From: Pseudomonadota bacterium
Lineage (GTDB): Bacteria > Pseudomonadota > Alphaproteobacteria > Rhodospirillales > Magnetospirillaceae
Reading direction: 5' to 3'
DNA: 33,967 nt
NCBI GenBank assembly: GCA_023426365.1
Contig: JAFAAW010000143.1
Location: 1 to 33,967, forward strand
Within the stretch, counting starts at the first letter, position 1, and each line of letters begins with the position of its first letter. This document shows, in pieces, positions 8,177-15,803 of this stretch. The notes under the pieces are model-generated. The model was not told the origin of the DNA. It worked only from the letters and a program-made list of their open reading frames with translations, and did no database searches. Position numbers and translations under genes: made by a program.

Positions 8177-8950
8177 TCAGCCGGGGGTCCACCACGACAA
8201 TTGTCGGCGCAACGCCACCACGCCGCCCACCACCAGCATGGCCGGCGGCTCCATGGGCTGGGCGGCCAGATCGGCGACGATGGCGCCCAGCGTGCTTTCC
8301 AGCACCTTCTGGCGCGGCGTCGCCGCCTTCGACACGATGGCCACCGGTTCGTCCGCGCTGCGGCCGGCGGCCACCAGGCGCGCCACCACCACGTCAAGCT
8401 GGCGCAGCGCCATGTAGAACACCAGCACGCCGGCGCCGCGCGCCAGGCCGTCCCAGTCGAAGCCGTCGGGCACCTCGCCGTCCTGGCCGTGGCCGGTGAC
8501 GAAGGCGATCGAGGAATTGCAATCGCGCGCCGTGGCGGGAATGCCGGCATAGGCCAGCCCGCCCACGCCCGCCGTCACGCCGGGCACCACGCGGAACGGC
8601 ACCCCGGCCTCGGCCAGGGCCAGCGCCTCCTCGGCGCCACGGCCGAACACGAAGGGGTCGCCGCCCTTGAGGCGCAGCACCCGCTTGCCCGCCCGCGCCA
8701 GTTCCAGCAGGCGCGCGGTGATTTCGGTCTGGCGCGGGCTGGCCTGGCCGCCGCGCTTGCCCATGCTTTCCACCGCCGCGCCGGGGCGCGCCATGGCGAC
8801 GATGCGCGGGTCCACCAGGGCGTCATGCACCACGTGATCGGCATGGGCCAAAGCGTGACCGGCCAACAGGGTCAGCAGGCCGGGATCGCCGGGACCGGCC
8901 CCCACCAGCCAGACGCTGCCGGGGGCGAATTGGGGAAAGGTGTCGTCCAT
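8177..8950 (-). CDS. cobA: Uroporphyrinogen-III C-methyltransferase (SUMT)
   Basis: Transfers methyl groups from S-adenosylmethionine to C2 and C7 of uroporphyrinogen III, giving precorrin-2 and committing tetrapyrrole to cobalamin or siroheme. The 257-residue protein has the SAM-binding loop VGAGPGDPGLLT (16-27), LRLKGGDPFVFGRG (91-104), VPGVTAG and the C-terminal LVVGGVV block. It is a stand-alone SUMT without the CysG dehydrogenase domain. ATG 8950 gives the normal N-terminus; the frame is open further upstream but that part is not conserved in character. It belongs with cobB, from which it is separated by two copper/oxidase-type genes. Confidence 0.93.
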   Translation of the reverse strand: MDDTFPQFAPGSVWLVGAGPGDPGLLTLLAGHALAHADHVVHDALVDPRIVAMARPGAAVESMGKRGGQASPRQTEITARLLELARAGKRVLRLKGGDPFVFGRGAEEALALAEAGVPFRVVPGVTAGVGGLAYAGIPATARDCNSSIAFVTGHGQDGEVPDGFDWDGLARGAGVLVFYMALRQLDVVVARLVAAGRSADEPVAIVSKAATPRQKVLESTLGAIVADLAAQPMEPPAMLVVGGVVALRRQLSWWTPG

Positions 8951-9033
8951 GGCGCGGACTATAGGCGATTTGCCGGCGCCAATCACCAGCCCGCGCGCTG
9001 GCTCGGGCGCGATTTTTCGCCCCGCCGCCCGCC

Positions 9034-9561
9034 TCAGGACGCGGTCTTGCCCAGCGGCTCCAGATGGGGGGTGGGGGATTCGACGCCCGCCATCTTCTGG
9101 CTGGCGGCGATGGCCTCGCGCTTGCGACGCAGCGCCTCGGCCTTTTGCGCCTGCATCTGCAGCACATAGGGCTTCATGCGCAGATCCGATTGGATGATGT
9201 GGTCCACCAGCCATTCCTTGAGGAAATTGGCGAGGTCGCGGACCATGCGGTCACGCAGCGGGCCGTTGGCGGCCTTGGTGTATTCGCCGACGATCTCGGA
9301 CAGCTTCTTCAGCACGTCGCGGTGCGAGCGGCGGTGGCTTTCGTAATAGGGATAGCGGATGGCGAGCTGCAGTTCCTCTTCCCGGGCGAAGTGCTCGCCG
9401 GTGTATTCCACAAGCCCCAGCAGGACGCGCGCCACCTTCTTGTGGTCGATCTTGCCGGAAATGGCGATTTCAAAGGCGTTGATCAGATCGACCAGATGCT
9501 TGTGATCCGAATCGACCATTTCCTCGCCAACGCACATGGCTTCTCGCCAAGCTATGGACAT
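9034..9561 (-). CDS. Bacteriohemerythrin with C-terminal helical extension
   Basis: Oxygen-binding di-iron protein of 175 residues. All seven expected ligands can be placed: H20, H57, E61, H76, H80, H121 and D126 (H, HxxxE, HxxxH, HxxxxD pattern). Residues from about 131 form a charged, probably helical tail rich in Lys, Arg, Glu and Gln. This is beyond the compact fold of about 130 residues. There is no signal peptide, so the protein is cytoplasmic; likely roles are oxygen storage or sensing. The ATG at 9561 is preceded by a GGGGGAAG ribosome site. It is divergent from the YdjM-like gene across about 130 bases containing AT-rich sequence. Confidence 0.92.
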   Translation of the reverse strand: MSIAWREAMCVGEEMVDSDHKHLVDLINAFEIAISGKIDHKKVARVLLGLVEYTGEHFAREEELQLAIRYPYYESHRRSHRDVLKKLSEIVGEYTKAANGPLRDRMVRDLANFLKEWLVDHIIQSDLRMKPYVLQMQAQKAEALRRKREAIAASQKMAGVESPTPHLEPLGKTAS

Positions 9562-9689
9562 CCTGCTTCCCCCAGCGGAAACTGACCATATGGATAGGGA
9601 CTTTACCCGAGAATGATTGCAATTTCCATATGCCCTTGCGGGGATGGCGCCCGTCAAACGTGTATATTTCCTGCCGGAAATCGCGCGCC

Positions 9690-10181
9690 ATGATGGCCGG
9701 TTCGCACATGGTGGTGGGCGCCGCGCTGTGGGCGGTGACCGCCAAGCTGGGCGGCGGCAATCCCGCCGAGCCTGGGGCGCTGGGCGCGGCGGTGCTGGGA
9801 TCGCTGCTGCCCGACATCGACCATCCGCAAAGCTGGGCCGGGCGCAAGATGCGGGCGATTTCCGTGCCGCTGTCGCTGCTGGTGGGCCATCGCGGCATCA
9901 CCCATTCGGCCGTCGCCGTGGTGGCGGGGCTGGCGCTGCTGCTGGTGATGGGCATGGGCTGGATGGCGGCGCCCGTGGTGGTGGGCTATCTGTCGCACCT
10001 GCTGGCCGACAGCCTGACGCCGTCGGGCGTGCCGCTGCTGTGGCCCAGCCGGCGGCGCTTCACCCTGAACCTGTGCCAGACCGGCTCGGTGACGGAAATC
10101 GGCCTGGTGGCCGTCATCGCCGGCCTGGGCGGATGGGCGGCAGGGGTGGATCTCACCGACCTGCCGCGTCCCCGCCTGTAG
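9690..10181 (+). CDS. YdjM-like (DUF457) membrane-bound metal-dependent hydrolase
   Basis: A 163-residue membrane protein of the YdjM/DUF457 family, annotated by homology as metal-dependent hydrolases; the true activity is not known. Visible motifs are LPDIDHPQS (about 40-48), GHRGITHS (about 66-73) and GYLSHLLADSLTPSGVPLLWP (about 97-117), which supply the conserved Asp and His residues. Four hydrophobic segments are present. The frame is open from 9630, but ATG 9690 (followed directly by a second ATG) matches the family start MAGSHMVVGA. It ends convergently 18 bases from the nitroreductase gene. Confidence 0.87.
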   Translation: MMAGSHMVVGAALWAVTAKLGGGNPAEPGALGAAVLGSLLPDIDHPQSWAGRKMRAISVPLSLLVGHRGITHSAVAVVAGLALLLVMGMGWMAAPVVVGYLSHLLADSLTPSGVPLLWPSRRRFTLNLCQTGSVTEIGLVAVIAGLGGWAAGVDLTDLPRPRL

Positions 10182-10199
10182 GCGCCACTCCGCCTTCGG

Positions 10200-10790
10200 C
10201 TATTCGATGCGGCAGGCCTCGTCGAAATCCAGGCGCGGATTGCGCGGATGCAGCGCGCCGGCATCGCCATAGCCGATATTGATCAGGAAATTGGCCGTCA
10301 CCTTGGTGCCGGCGAAGAAGGCGGCATCCACCGTCGCCGCGTCGAACCCGCTCATGGGGCCGCAATCCAGGCCAAGCGCGCGCAGGACCAGGATCAGATA
10401 GGCGCCTTGCAGGCTGGAATTGCGAAACGCGGTCTCGCGGATCAGCGCGTCATTGCCCACATACCACGCCCGCGCATCCACATGCGGGAACACCTTGGGC
10501 AGCTTCTCATAGAATTCCAGGTCGCTGGCGACGATGGCGGTGACCGGGGCGGCCATGGTCTTGTCGGCGTTGCCGGGCGCCAGCGCCGGTTTCAGCCGGG
10601 CCTTGGCCTCGGCGCCGCGCACGAACACCACGCGGGCGGGCTGGCAATTGGCCGCCGTCGGCCCCATGCGGGCCAGGTCCCAGGCGCGGCGCAACACGTC
10701 GTCCGCCACCGGACGGTCGGTGAAGCGGTTATGGGTGCGGGCCGCGAGGAACAGGGTGTCGAGGGCGGTGTCCGCCAGCGGGGTGGTCAT
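10200..10790 (-). CDS. rutE: Nitroreductase family protein, RutE-like (malonic semialdehyde reductase)
   Basis: FMN-dependent NAD(P)H oxidoreductase of 196 residues. The closest group I recognise is RutE, which reduces malonic semialdehyde to 3-hydroxypropionate in uracil breakdown. Features are the N-terminal ARTHNRFTDRPV FMN-binding segment, ARMGPTAANCQPARVVFV (about 40-57), SLQGAYLILVLRALGLDCGPMSGFD (about 124-148) and NINIGYGD-like residues near 170. There is no other rut gene in the window, so the pyrimidine role is not supported by context. A general nitroreductase or oxidoreductase function is possible. It is divergent from the deacetylase-like gene. Confidence 0.85.
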   Translation of the reverse strand: MTTPLADTALDTLFLAARTHNRFTDRPVADDVLRRAWDLARMGPTAANCQPARVVFVRGAEAKARLKPALAPGNADKTMAAPVTAIVASDLEFYEKLPKVFPHVDARAWYVGNDALIRETAFRNSSLQGAYLILVLRALGLDCGPMSGFDAATVDAAFFAGTKVTANFLINIGYGDAGALHPRNPRLDFDEACRIE

Positions 10791-10885
10791 CGGGCGTCTC
10801 CTGTCGTAGAACTAAGGTCATTGCCGCTAAGGTTGCGTGCGCCGGACCACTGTATTGCGCCCGCGCGGAAGGGGTATAGGTCGGA

Positions 10886-11899
10886 ATGAGAAACACTGTG
10901 TTTCTGGCTGCGGCGCTCGCCATCGCGGCGGGTCTGGCCGGCGCCCCGGCGCGGGCGGCGGACTCGGCCGTGGTGCTGACCTACAATCGCTTCGGCGAGC
11001 AACGGCTGCCGGCCACCAACACCCGCATCGACCAGTTGGATGCCCACATCGCCGAACTGACCGGCGGCAATTATGCGGTGCTGCCGTTGCCGCAGGTGGT
11101 CGAGGCGCTGCGCGCCGGCCGCCCGCTGCCCGACCGCGCGGTGGCGCTGACGCTGGACGATTCCGCCACCTCGGTGTGGGAGGTCGCGTGGCCGCGCCTG
11201 CGCGCCGCCCGGCTGCCCTTCACCCTGTTCGTGGTCACCGACGAGATCGACCGCGCCGGCGGCGACCGGCTGGGCTGGGACCAGTTGCGCGAAATGGCGG
11301 CATCGGGCCTGGCCACCATCGGCACCAAGGGCGCCAGCCACGGCCACCTGCCCCTCATGCCGGCGGCGGCGGTGGCCGAGGATCTGGCCCGCGCCCGCGC
11401 CCGGCTGGAGGCCGAGCTGGGCCGCGCCCCCGACCTGTTCGCCTGGCCCTATGGCGAGATGAGCCGCGAGGCCGCCCAAGCGGTGCGCGACGCCGGCTTC
11501 AAGGCGGCGTTCGGCCAGCATTCCGGCCCGGCCTGGAGCAAGTCGGACCCCTGGTTCCTGCCGCGCTTCCCCTTGAACGAAACCTATGGCGAGGCGGAGC
11601 GCTTCCGGCTGGCGGCGCGGTCGCTGCCGCTGCCGGCGGTGGACATCACCCCGGACGATCCCAAGCTGGCGGCCAATCCGCCCGCTTTCGGCTTCACCCT
11701 GTCCCCCGAGGTGCCGGGCGCCGAATTGCTGGCCTGCTACATCTCGCACGAGGGGCGCGCCATTATCGAACGCCTCGGCCCGCGCATCGAGGTGCGCATG
11801 GGCAAGCCGCTGCCCCAGGGGCGGTCGCGCGTCAATTGCACCGCGCCCACGCTGGAGGGGCGCTGGCGCTGGTTCGGCTGGCAGTTCCTGGTGGAGTAG
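10886..11899 (+). CDS. Polysaccharide deacetylase-like (NodB/PgaB-type) secreted protein, altered metal site
   Basis: A 337-residue protein with a signal peptide (cleavage near APARA-AD, residue 25) and a NodB-type deacetylase domain. Motif 1 is ALTLDDS (D91, D92), which keeps the catalytic and metal-binding aspartates. The motif 2 region reads IGTKGASHGHL (145-155), where the usual pattern is His-(Ser/Thr)-x-x-His. The first histidine position is Lys148; H152 and H154 follow. Motif 3 is AWPYGE (186-191), PgaB-like. A C-terminal beta domain follows. The predicted substrate is a periplasmic or cell-surface N-acetylated glycan, but activity is uncertain given the substitution. Confidence 0.85.
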   Translation: MRNTVFLAAALAIAAGLAGAPARAADSAVVLTYNRFGEQRLPATNTRIDQLDAHIAELTGGNYAVLPLPQVVEALRAGRPLPDRAVALTLDDSATSVWEVAWPRLRAARLPFTLFVVTDEIDRAGGDRLGWDQLREMAASGLATIGTKGASHGHLPLMPAAAVAEDLARARARLEAELGRAPDLFAWPYGEMSREAAQAVRDAGFKAAFGQHSGPAWSKSDPWFLPRFPLNETYGEAERFRLAARSLPLPAVDITPDDPKLAANPPAFGFTLSPEVPGAELLACYISHEGRAIIERLGPRIEVRMGKPLPQGRSRVNCTAPTLEGRWRWFGWQFLVE

Positions 11900-11922
11900 C
11901 CGCGCCGCGCCGGGCGGCGCGG
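11900..11922. terminator. GC hairpin between convergent genes
   Basis: CCGCGCCG (11900-11907) and CGGCGCGG (11915-11922) form a perfect 8-bp stem with a 7-base loop, directly after the deacetylase stop and just before the opposing dehydrogenase stop. There is no T-run on either side, so it is a possible bidirectional, non-canonical terminator. Confidence 0.4.
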
Positions 11923-11926
11923 ACCG

Positions 11927-13105
11927 TCAGCGGGACTGGACCGGCGCGATCTTCCACACCGTGCGGCCGGCGTCGTCGGCCACGTACAGGCTGCCGTCGG
12001 GACCGGCGGCAAGGCCGACCGGGCGGCCCCACACACGGCCCGGCCCGGCGGTGAAGCCGGTGGCGAACGCCTCGTAATGGCCCGCGGGCTTGCCGTTCTT
12101 GAAGGGTACGCGGGCGACGAAATAGCCGATGGGGGTCGAGCGGTTCCACGACCCGTGCAGGGCCACATAGGCGTCGCCATTCAGGAAGGCCAGTCCCAGG
12201 GGCGCCGAATGGGCGCGGAACAGCAATTCGGGCACCCGCGTGGCCGCCACCTTGTCCGGCGCCTTGTCGGCAAAGCCCGGCTGCGGATGCGGCCCCAGCC
12301 AGGCATAGGGCCAGCCGTAGAAGCCGCCTTCTATGACCCTGGTCATATAATCGGGCACCAGCTCGTCGCCCATGCCGTCGCGCTCGTTCACCACCGCCCA
12401 CAGCTCGTCGCTGCCCGGGCGAAAGGCCAGCCCGACCGGATTGCGCAGGCCGGCGGCGAAGATGCGCTGGCCGCCGCCGTCGATGGCGAATTCCTGGACG
12501 GTGGCGCGCGGGCTGTCCTCCTCGGCCAGATTGGCGCGGCTGCCGATGCCCACGTAGAAGTGGCGGCCGTCGGGCGCGATGGCCAGCGAGCGGGTGGAAT
12601 GGCCGCTGTCGTCGCCTAAGGCGCCGGTTTCGGTCACCGGCTCGCGCCGTTCCACGCTGTCCACCCCCGCCTGCCACGGCAGCCGCCATACCCGCCGGGT
12701 GTCGGCCACCCACACGCTGTCGCCGTGAAAGGCCAGCCCGAACGGTTCGGCAAGCCCCGCAACGAAGGTGGTGCGGCGGTCGGCGCGGCCGTCGCCGTCG
12801 TCGTCCACCAGCCGCGTCAGCTTGTCGGCGCGCTGTTCCGCCACCAGCAGCGAGCCGTCGGGCAGCACCAGCAGATTGCGCGGATGGTCCAGCCGGTCGG
12901 CGAACAGTGTGGCCCGCCAGCCCGGCGGCACCGCCAGCACCGCTTGCCGCGGCCGCGCCACCACGTCGGCCGGGTTGGCCCTGGACGGGGTGGCATAGGG
13001 CGCGGGCAGGGCGGCGGCATCCACCTGGAAACGGTCGCCGGGCCGGGGTTCGGCGGCCATGGCGGGCGAAGCGAGCAGCAGGGCGGCGACAACAAGGCGC
13101 TTCAT
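11927..13105 (-). CDS. PQQ-dependent sugar (glucose/sorbosone) dehydrogenase-type beta-propeller protein
   Basis: A 392-residue secreted protein. Residues 1-18 are a signal peptide ending ASPAMAA. The rest is a six-bladed propeller of the soluble glucose/sorbosone dehydrogenase family, with repeats such as LDHPRNLLVLPDGSLLVAEQ, HSTRSLAIAPDGRHFYVGIGS, GLRNPVGLAFRPGSDELWAVVNERD and SAPLGLAFLNGDAYVALHGSWNR. By family it would oxidise a sugar or other alcohol in the periplasm using PQQ, but the substrate is unknown. The ATG at 13105 is preceded by GAGGGG 5 bases upstream. An in-frame start 7 codons earlier lacks this support. Confidence 0.87.
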   Translation of the reverse strand: MKRLVVAALLLASPAMAAEPRPGDRFQVDAAALPAPYATPSRANPADVVARPRQAVLAVPPGWRATLFADRLDHPRNLLVLPDGSLLVAEQRADKLTRLVDDDGDGRADRRTTFVAGLAEPFGLAFHGDSVWVADTRRVWRLPWQAGVDSVERREPVTETGALGDDSGHSTRSLAIAPDGRHFYVGIGSRANLAEEDSPRATVQEFAIDGGGQRIFAAGLRNPVGLAFRPGSDELWAVVNERDGMGDELVPDYMTRVIEGGFYGWPYAWLGPHPQPGFADKAPDKVAATRVPELLFRAHSAPLGLAFLNGDAYVALHGSWNRSTPIGYFVARVPFKNGKPAGHYEAFATGFTAGPGRVWGRPVGLAAGPDGSLYVADDAGRTVWKIAPVQSR

Positions 13106-13223
13106 GGCGACCCCTCGGGCGGACAACCGCGCCGATTAAACCATGGCGTCGCCACCAAAGCGAAGGGCGCCGCAGGTCGATCCCCTGTTGGTCCGGGACT
13201 GCCGGCAAAACGGCCCGGCCATG

Positions 13224-13250
13224 AAAAAAGGCCCTCCGCGGAGGGCCTTT
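13224..13250 (-). terminator. Rho-independent terminator of hrcA-grpE
   Basis: A perfect inverted repeat has arms AAAGGCCCTC and GAGGGCCTTT around CGCG (13227-13250), followed on the minus strand by a six-T run to 13224. It begins 5 bases after the grpE stop. Confidence 0.9.
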
Positions 13251-13254
13251 GATC

Positions 13255-13842
13255 CTAGGCGCTGGTGTCCACCTGCTCGCCCGGCGGCAGCTTGGGGCCG
13301 CCCTTGGACACGCCGACCAGGGCGGGGCGCAGCAGGCGGTCGTGGATGACGTAGCCCTGCTGCATCACCATCACCACGGTGCCTTCCGGCTGGGTGGTGT
13401 CCTCCACCTCCATCATGGCCTGGTGCACGTTGGGGTCGAAGCGCACCCCTTGCGCCGGCACCAGGCGGATGCCGTAGCGCTCGAAGGTGTTGAGCAGCTC
13501 GCGCTCGGTCATCTCGACGCCCACCGTCAGGGTGTTGGCGATGTCGTTGCCCTCGCGCGCGGTGGGCGGCACCGCATCCAGCGCGCGGCGCAGGTTGTCG
13601 GCCACCGACAGCACGTCCTTGGCGAGGTTCGAGATGGCGTACTTGCCGCGGTCCTCGGCCTGCTGCTCCAGACGGCGGCGCACGTTCTCGGTCTCGGCCT
13701 TGGCGTACAGCACCTCGTTCTTCAGCTTGGCGATCTCGGCCTCCAGCTCGGCCATGCGGTCATCGCCCGCCGGTTCGGCGGGGGCGGCCGCGTCGGCGAC
13801 CTGGGCCTCGGGCGTCTGCTCGTTCTGGGGATCCTGGCTCAT
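13255..13842 (-). CDS. grpE: GrpE nucleotide exchange factor
   Basis: Co-chaperone that releases ADP from DnaK. The 195-residue protein has a low-complexity acidic N-terminus rich in Gln, Glu and Ala. It continues with a long coiled-coil helix (about 30-80, with AELEAEIAKLKNEVLYAKAE then ENVRRR) and the conserved GrpE block VGVEMTERELLNTFERYGI (about 106-124). The C-terminal beta wing contains DPNVHQAMMEVED and GYVIHDRLLRPALVGVS. The start ATG has AAGTGAGG upstream. It is second in the hrcA-grpE operon, 24 bases behind hrcA, and ends in a strong terminator. Confidence 0.97.
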   Translation of the reverse strand: MSQDPQNEQTPEAQVADAAAPAEPAGDDRMAELEAEIAKLKNEVLYAKAETENVRRRLEQQAEDRGKYAISNLAKDVLSVADNLRRALDAVPPTAREGNDIANTLTVGVEMTERELLNTFERYGIRLVPAQGVRFDPNVHQAMMEVEDTTQPEGTVVMVMQQGYVIHDRLLRPALVGVSKGGPKLPPGEQVDTSA

Positions 13843-13866
13843 AGCCTCACTTTCTTCTGCTTATGG

Positions 13867-14940
13867 TTAACCGATCAGGCGTCCGACCACCTTGGCGGTG
13901 TAGTCGACCATGGGAATGATGCGGGCGAAATTCAGCCGTTGCGGGCCGATCACGCCGATGGCGCCGATGATGCGTTCGCGCGAATCCCGATAGGGGGCGA
14001 CGATCATCGAACACCCGGTGACGCCGAACAATTCGTTTTCGGCGCCGATAAAGATCTGCACACCCTCGGCGGTATTGGTCAGCTCCAGCAAACGCAGGAA
14101 CTGCTCCGAGGTTTCCAGCGCGTCGAACAGGGTGCGGATGCGCTCCAAATCCTCGACGGCGGTGACGTCCTCCAACAGGTGGCTCTGGCCGCGCACGATC
14201 AGCGCGCTGCGGCTGGCGTCGCCCGACCAGGTGGCCAGCCCCGCCTCGACCACCCGCTTGGTCAGGGCGTCCAACTGGTGGCGCTGCTGCTCCAGCTCGC
14301 CGGTCACCTCCTCGCGCACCTCGTCCAGGGTGCGGCCGGACAAGCGGTGGTTCAGGAAATTGGTGGCTTCGACCAGCATGGACGGCTCGACCCCGCCGGG
14401 CAGGTCGAGGATGCGGTTCTCCACCATGCCGTCCTCGGTGACCAGCACCACCAGCGCGCGGCCGCGGCCCAGCCAGACGAATTCCACATGCTTGAGATTG
14501 CGCTGCATGCGCGGCGCCATCACCATGCCGGCGCAGCGCGACAGGCCCGACAACGTGCCGATCGCCTCGGACAGCACCTGTTCCACGCTCTTGCCCGCCG
14601 CCCGGCACTGGGCGTCGATGGCCGAGCGCTCGTCCTCTGGCAGCCCGCCCACCTCCAGCAGGCCGTTGACGAACATGCGCATGCCCTGCGCGGTTGGCAG
14701 CCGCCCGGCCGAGGTGTGCGGTGCGTAAAGCAGCCCGAGATCCTCGAGGTCGGCCATGACGTTGCGGATGGTGGCGGGCGACAGATGCACCGGCAGCCGG
14801 CGCGACAGCGTGCGCGACCCGATCGGTTCGCCCGTATGCACGTATTCCTCGACGATGTGCCGAAAAATCTCGCGCGAGCGTTCGTTCAGTTCGGTGATCA
14901 CGGGGCTGCGACCGCGAAGCATTGCCTTTGGTTTTCCCAT
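13867..14940 (-). CDS. hrcA: Heat-inducible transcription repressor HrcA
   Basis: Represses chaperone operons by binding CIRCE operators, with GroEL needed for its folding. The 357-residue protein has an N-terminal winged helix (about residues 7-80), with GEPIGSRTLSR and LSPATIRNVMADLEDLGLL and the following HTSAGRLPT. A GAF-like dimerisation region comes next, ending in RIIGAIGVIGPQRLNFARIIPMVDYTA. A GTG 3 codons upstream is in frame. I use ATG 14940 because GGTGG lies 5-6 bases upstream and it follows the predicted transcript start closely. No CIRCE inverted repeat is visible upstream of the gene. Confidence 0.96.
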   Translation of the reverse strand: MGKPKAMLRGRSPVITELNERSREIFRHIVEEYVHTGEPIGSRTLSRRLPVHLSPATIRNVMADLEDLGLLYAPHTSAGRLPTAQGMRMFVNGLLEVGGLPEDERSAIDAQCRAAGKSVEQVLSEAIGTLSGLSRCAGMVMAPRMQRNLKHVEFVWLGRGRALVVLVTEDGMVENRILDLPGGVEPSMLVEATNFLNHRLSGRTLDEVREEVTGELEQQRHQLDALTKRVVEAGLATWSGDASRSALIVRGQSHLLEDVTAVEDLERIRTLFDALETSEQFLRLLELTNTAEGVQIFIGAENELFGVTGCSMIVAPYRDSRERIIGAIGVIGPQRLNFARIIPMVDYTAKVVGRLIG

Positions 14941-14957
14941 GGGTTCCACCGCGACGG

Positions 14958-14986
14958 AATCTAGTGAGCAGTGGTGGGGTCGTCAA
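14958..14986 (-). promoter_or_regulatory. Promoter of hrcA-grpE
   Basis: On the minus strand TTGACG (14986-14981) and TAGATT (14963-14958) are separated by exactly 17 bases. Transcription would start around 14951, leaving a leader of only about 11 bases before the hrcA ATG. The same hexamers are compatible with housekeeping or heat-shock (RpoH) sigma factors of alphaproteobacteria, so the class cannot be decided. Confidence 0.65.
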
Positions 14987-15012
14987 CTTTGGGGAAACCC
15001 GGGGGTCAAGGG

Positions 15013-15041
15013 TGGACGCACGGCGCGGGACGGGCTAGGGT
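15013..15041 (+). promoter_or_regulatory. Possible promoter of rph-rdgB
   Basis: TGGACG (15013-15018) and TAGGGT (15036-15041) are spaced by 17 bases, about 43 bases upstream of rph. The match to consensus is weak, and the call rests mainly on position. Confidence 0.3.
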
Positions 15042-15083
15042 TCGCGCCAAATTCGCCCATCGCAGCAAGAGACACCCGCCGTC

Positions 15084-15803
15084 ATGAGACCTTCCGGCCG
15101 CGCCTTCGACCAGCTTCGCACCATTTCCCTGGAACCCGGCTTCGCCAAATACGCCGAGGGGTCGTGCCTGGCCCGCTTCGGCGACACCCACGTCCTGTGC
15201 ACGGCGTCGGTCGAGGAAAAGGTGCCGTCCTTCCTGCGCAATTCCGGCAAGGGCTGGGTGACGGCCGAATACGGCATGCTGCCGCGCTCCACCCATTCGC
15301 GCACCGACCGCGAGGCCGCCAAGGGCAAGCAATCGGGCCGCACCCAGGAAATCCAGCGCCTGATCGGCCGCAGCTTGCGCGCCGTCACCGACCTGACCGC
15401 CATGGGCGAGATGCAGATCAAGGTCGATTGCGACGTGCTGCAGGCCGATGGCGGCACCCGCACCGCCTCGATCACCGGCGCCTATGTGGCGCTGCATCTG
15501 GCCTTCCAGAAGCTGGTGGACGCCGGCAAGCTGGCCCGCGTGCCGCTGATCGACCATCTGGCCGCCGTGTCCTGCGGCATCTATGAGGGCCAGCCGGTGT
15601 TGGACCTGGACTATGCCGAGGATTCCAACGCCCAGGCGGATTCCAACTTCGTGCTGACCGGTCTGGGCGGCATCGTCGAGGTGCAGGGCACCGCCGAGGA
15701 GCGCCCGTTCACCCGCGACCAGTTCCAGACCCTGCTGGCGCTGGCGGAAAAGGGCGTGGCCGAACTGGTCGCCGCGCAGAAGAAGGCCCTGGGACTGGCA
15801 TGA
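15084..15803 (+). CDS. rph: Ribonuclease PH
   Basis: Phosphorolytic 3'-5' exoribonuclease that trims tRNA 3' ends, working as a hexamer. The 239-residue protein is of normal length. It shows MRPSGRAFDQLR at the start, SCLARFGDTHVLCTASVEEKVP (about 29-50), the arginine-rich RTDREAAKGKQSGRTQEIQRLIGRSLRAV segment (about 73-101), the DCDVLQADGGTRTASITGAYVAL block (about 117-139) and the C-terminal ADSNFVLTG and VEVQGTAE motifs. Its stop overlaps the rdgB start (ATGA), so the two are translationally coupled. It is divergent from hrcA. Confidence 0.97.
   Translation: MRPSGRAFDQLRTISLEPGFAKYAEGSCLARFGDTHVLCTASVEEKVPSFLRNSGKGWVTAEYGMLPRSTHSRTDREAAKGKQSGRTQEIQRLIGRSLRAVTDLTAMGEMQIKVDCDVLQADGGTRTASITGAYVALHLAFQKLVDAGKLARVPLIDHLAAVSCGIYEGQPVLDLDYAEDSNAQADSNFVLTGLGGIVEVQGTAEERPFTRDQFQTLLALAEKGVAELVAAQKKALGLA

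Noticed and set aside
8951..9033. Cobalamin riboswitch upstream of cobA
   Set aside because: Only 83 bases are available and no B12-box or conserved helices are visible.
14941..15083. CIRCE operator between hrcA and rph
   Set aside because: No TTAGCACTC-N9-GAGTGCTAA or close variant is present.
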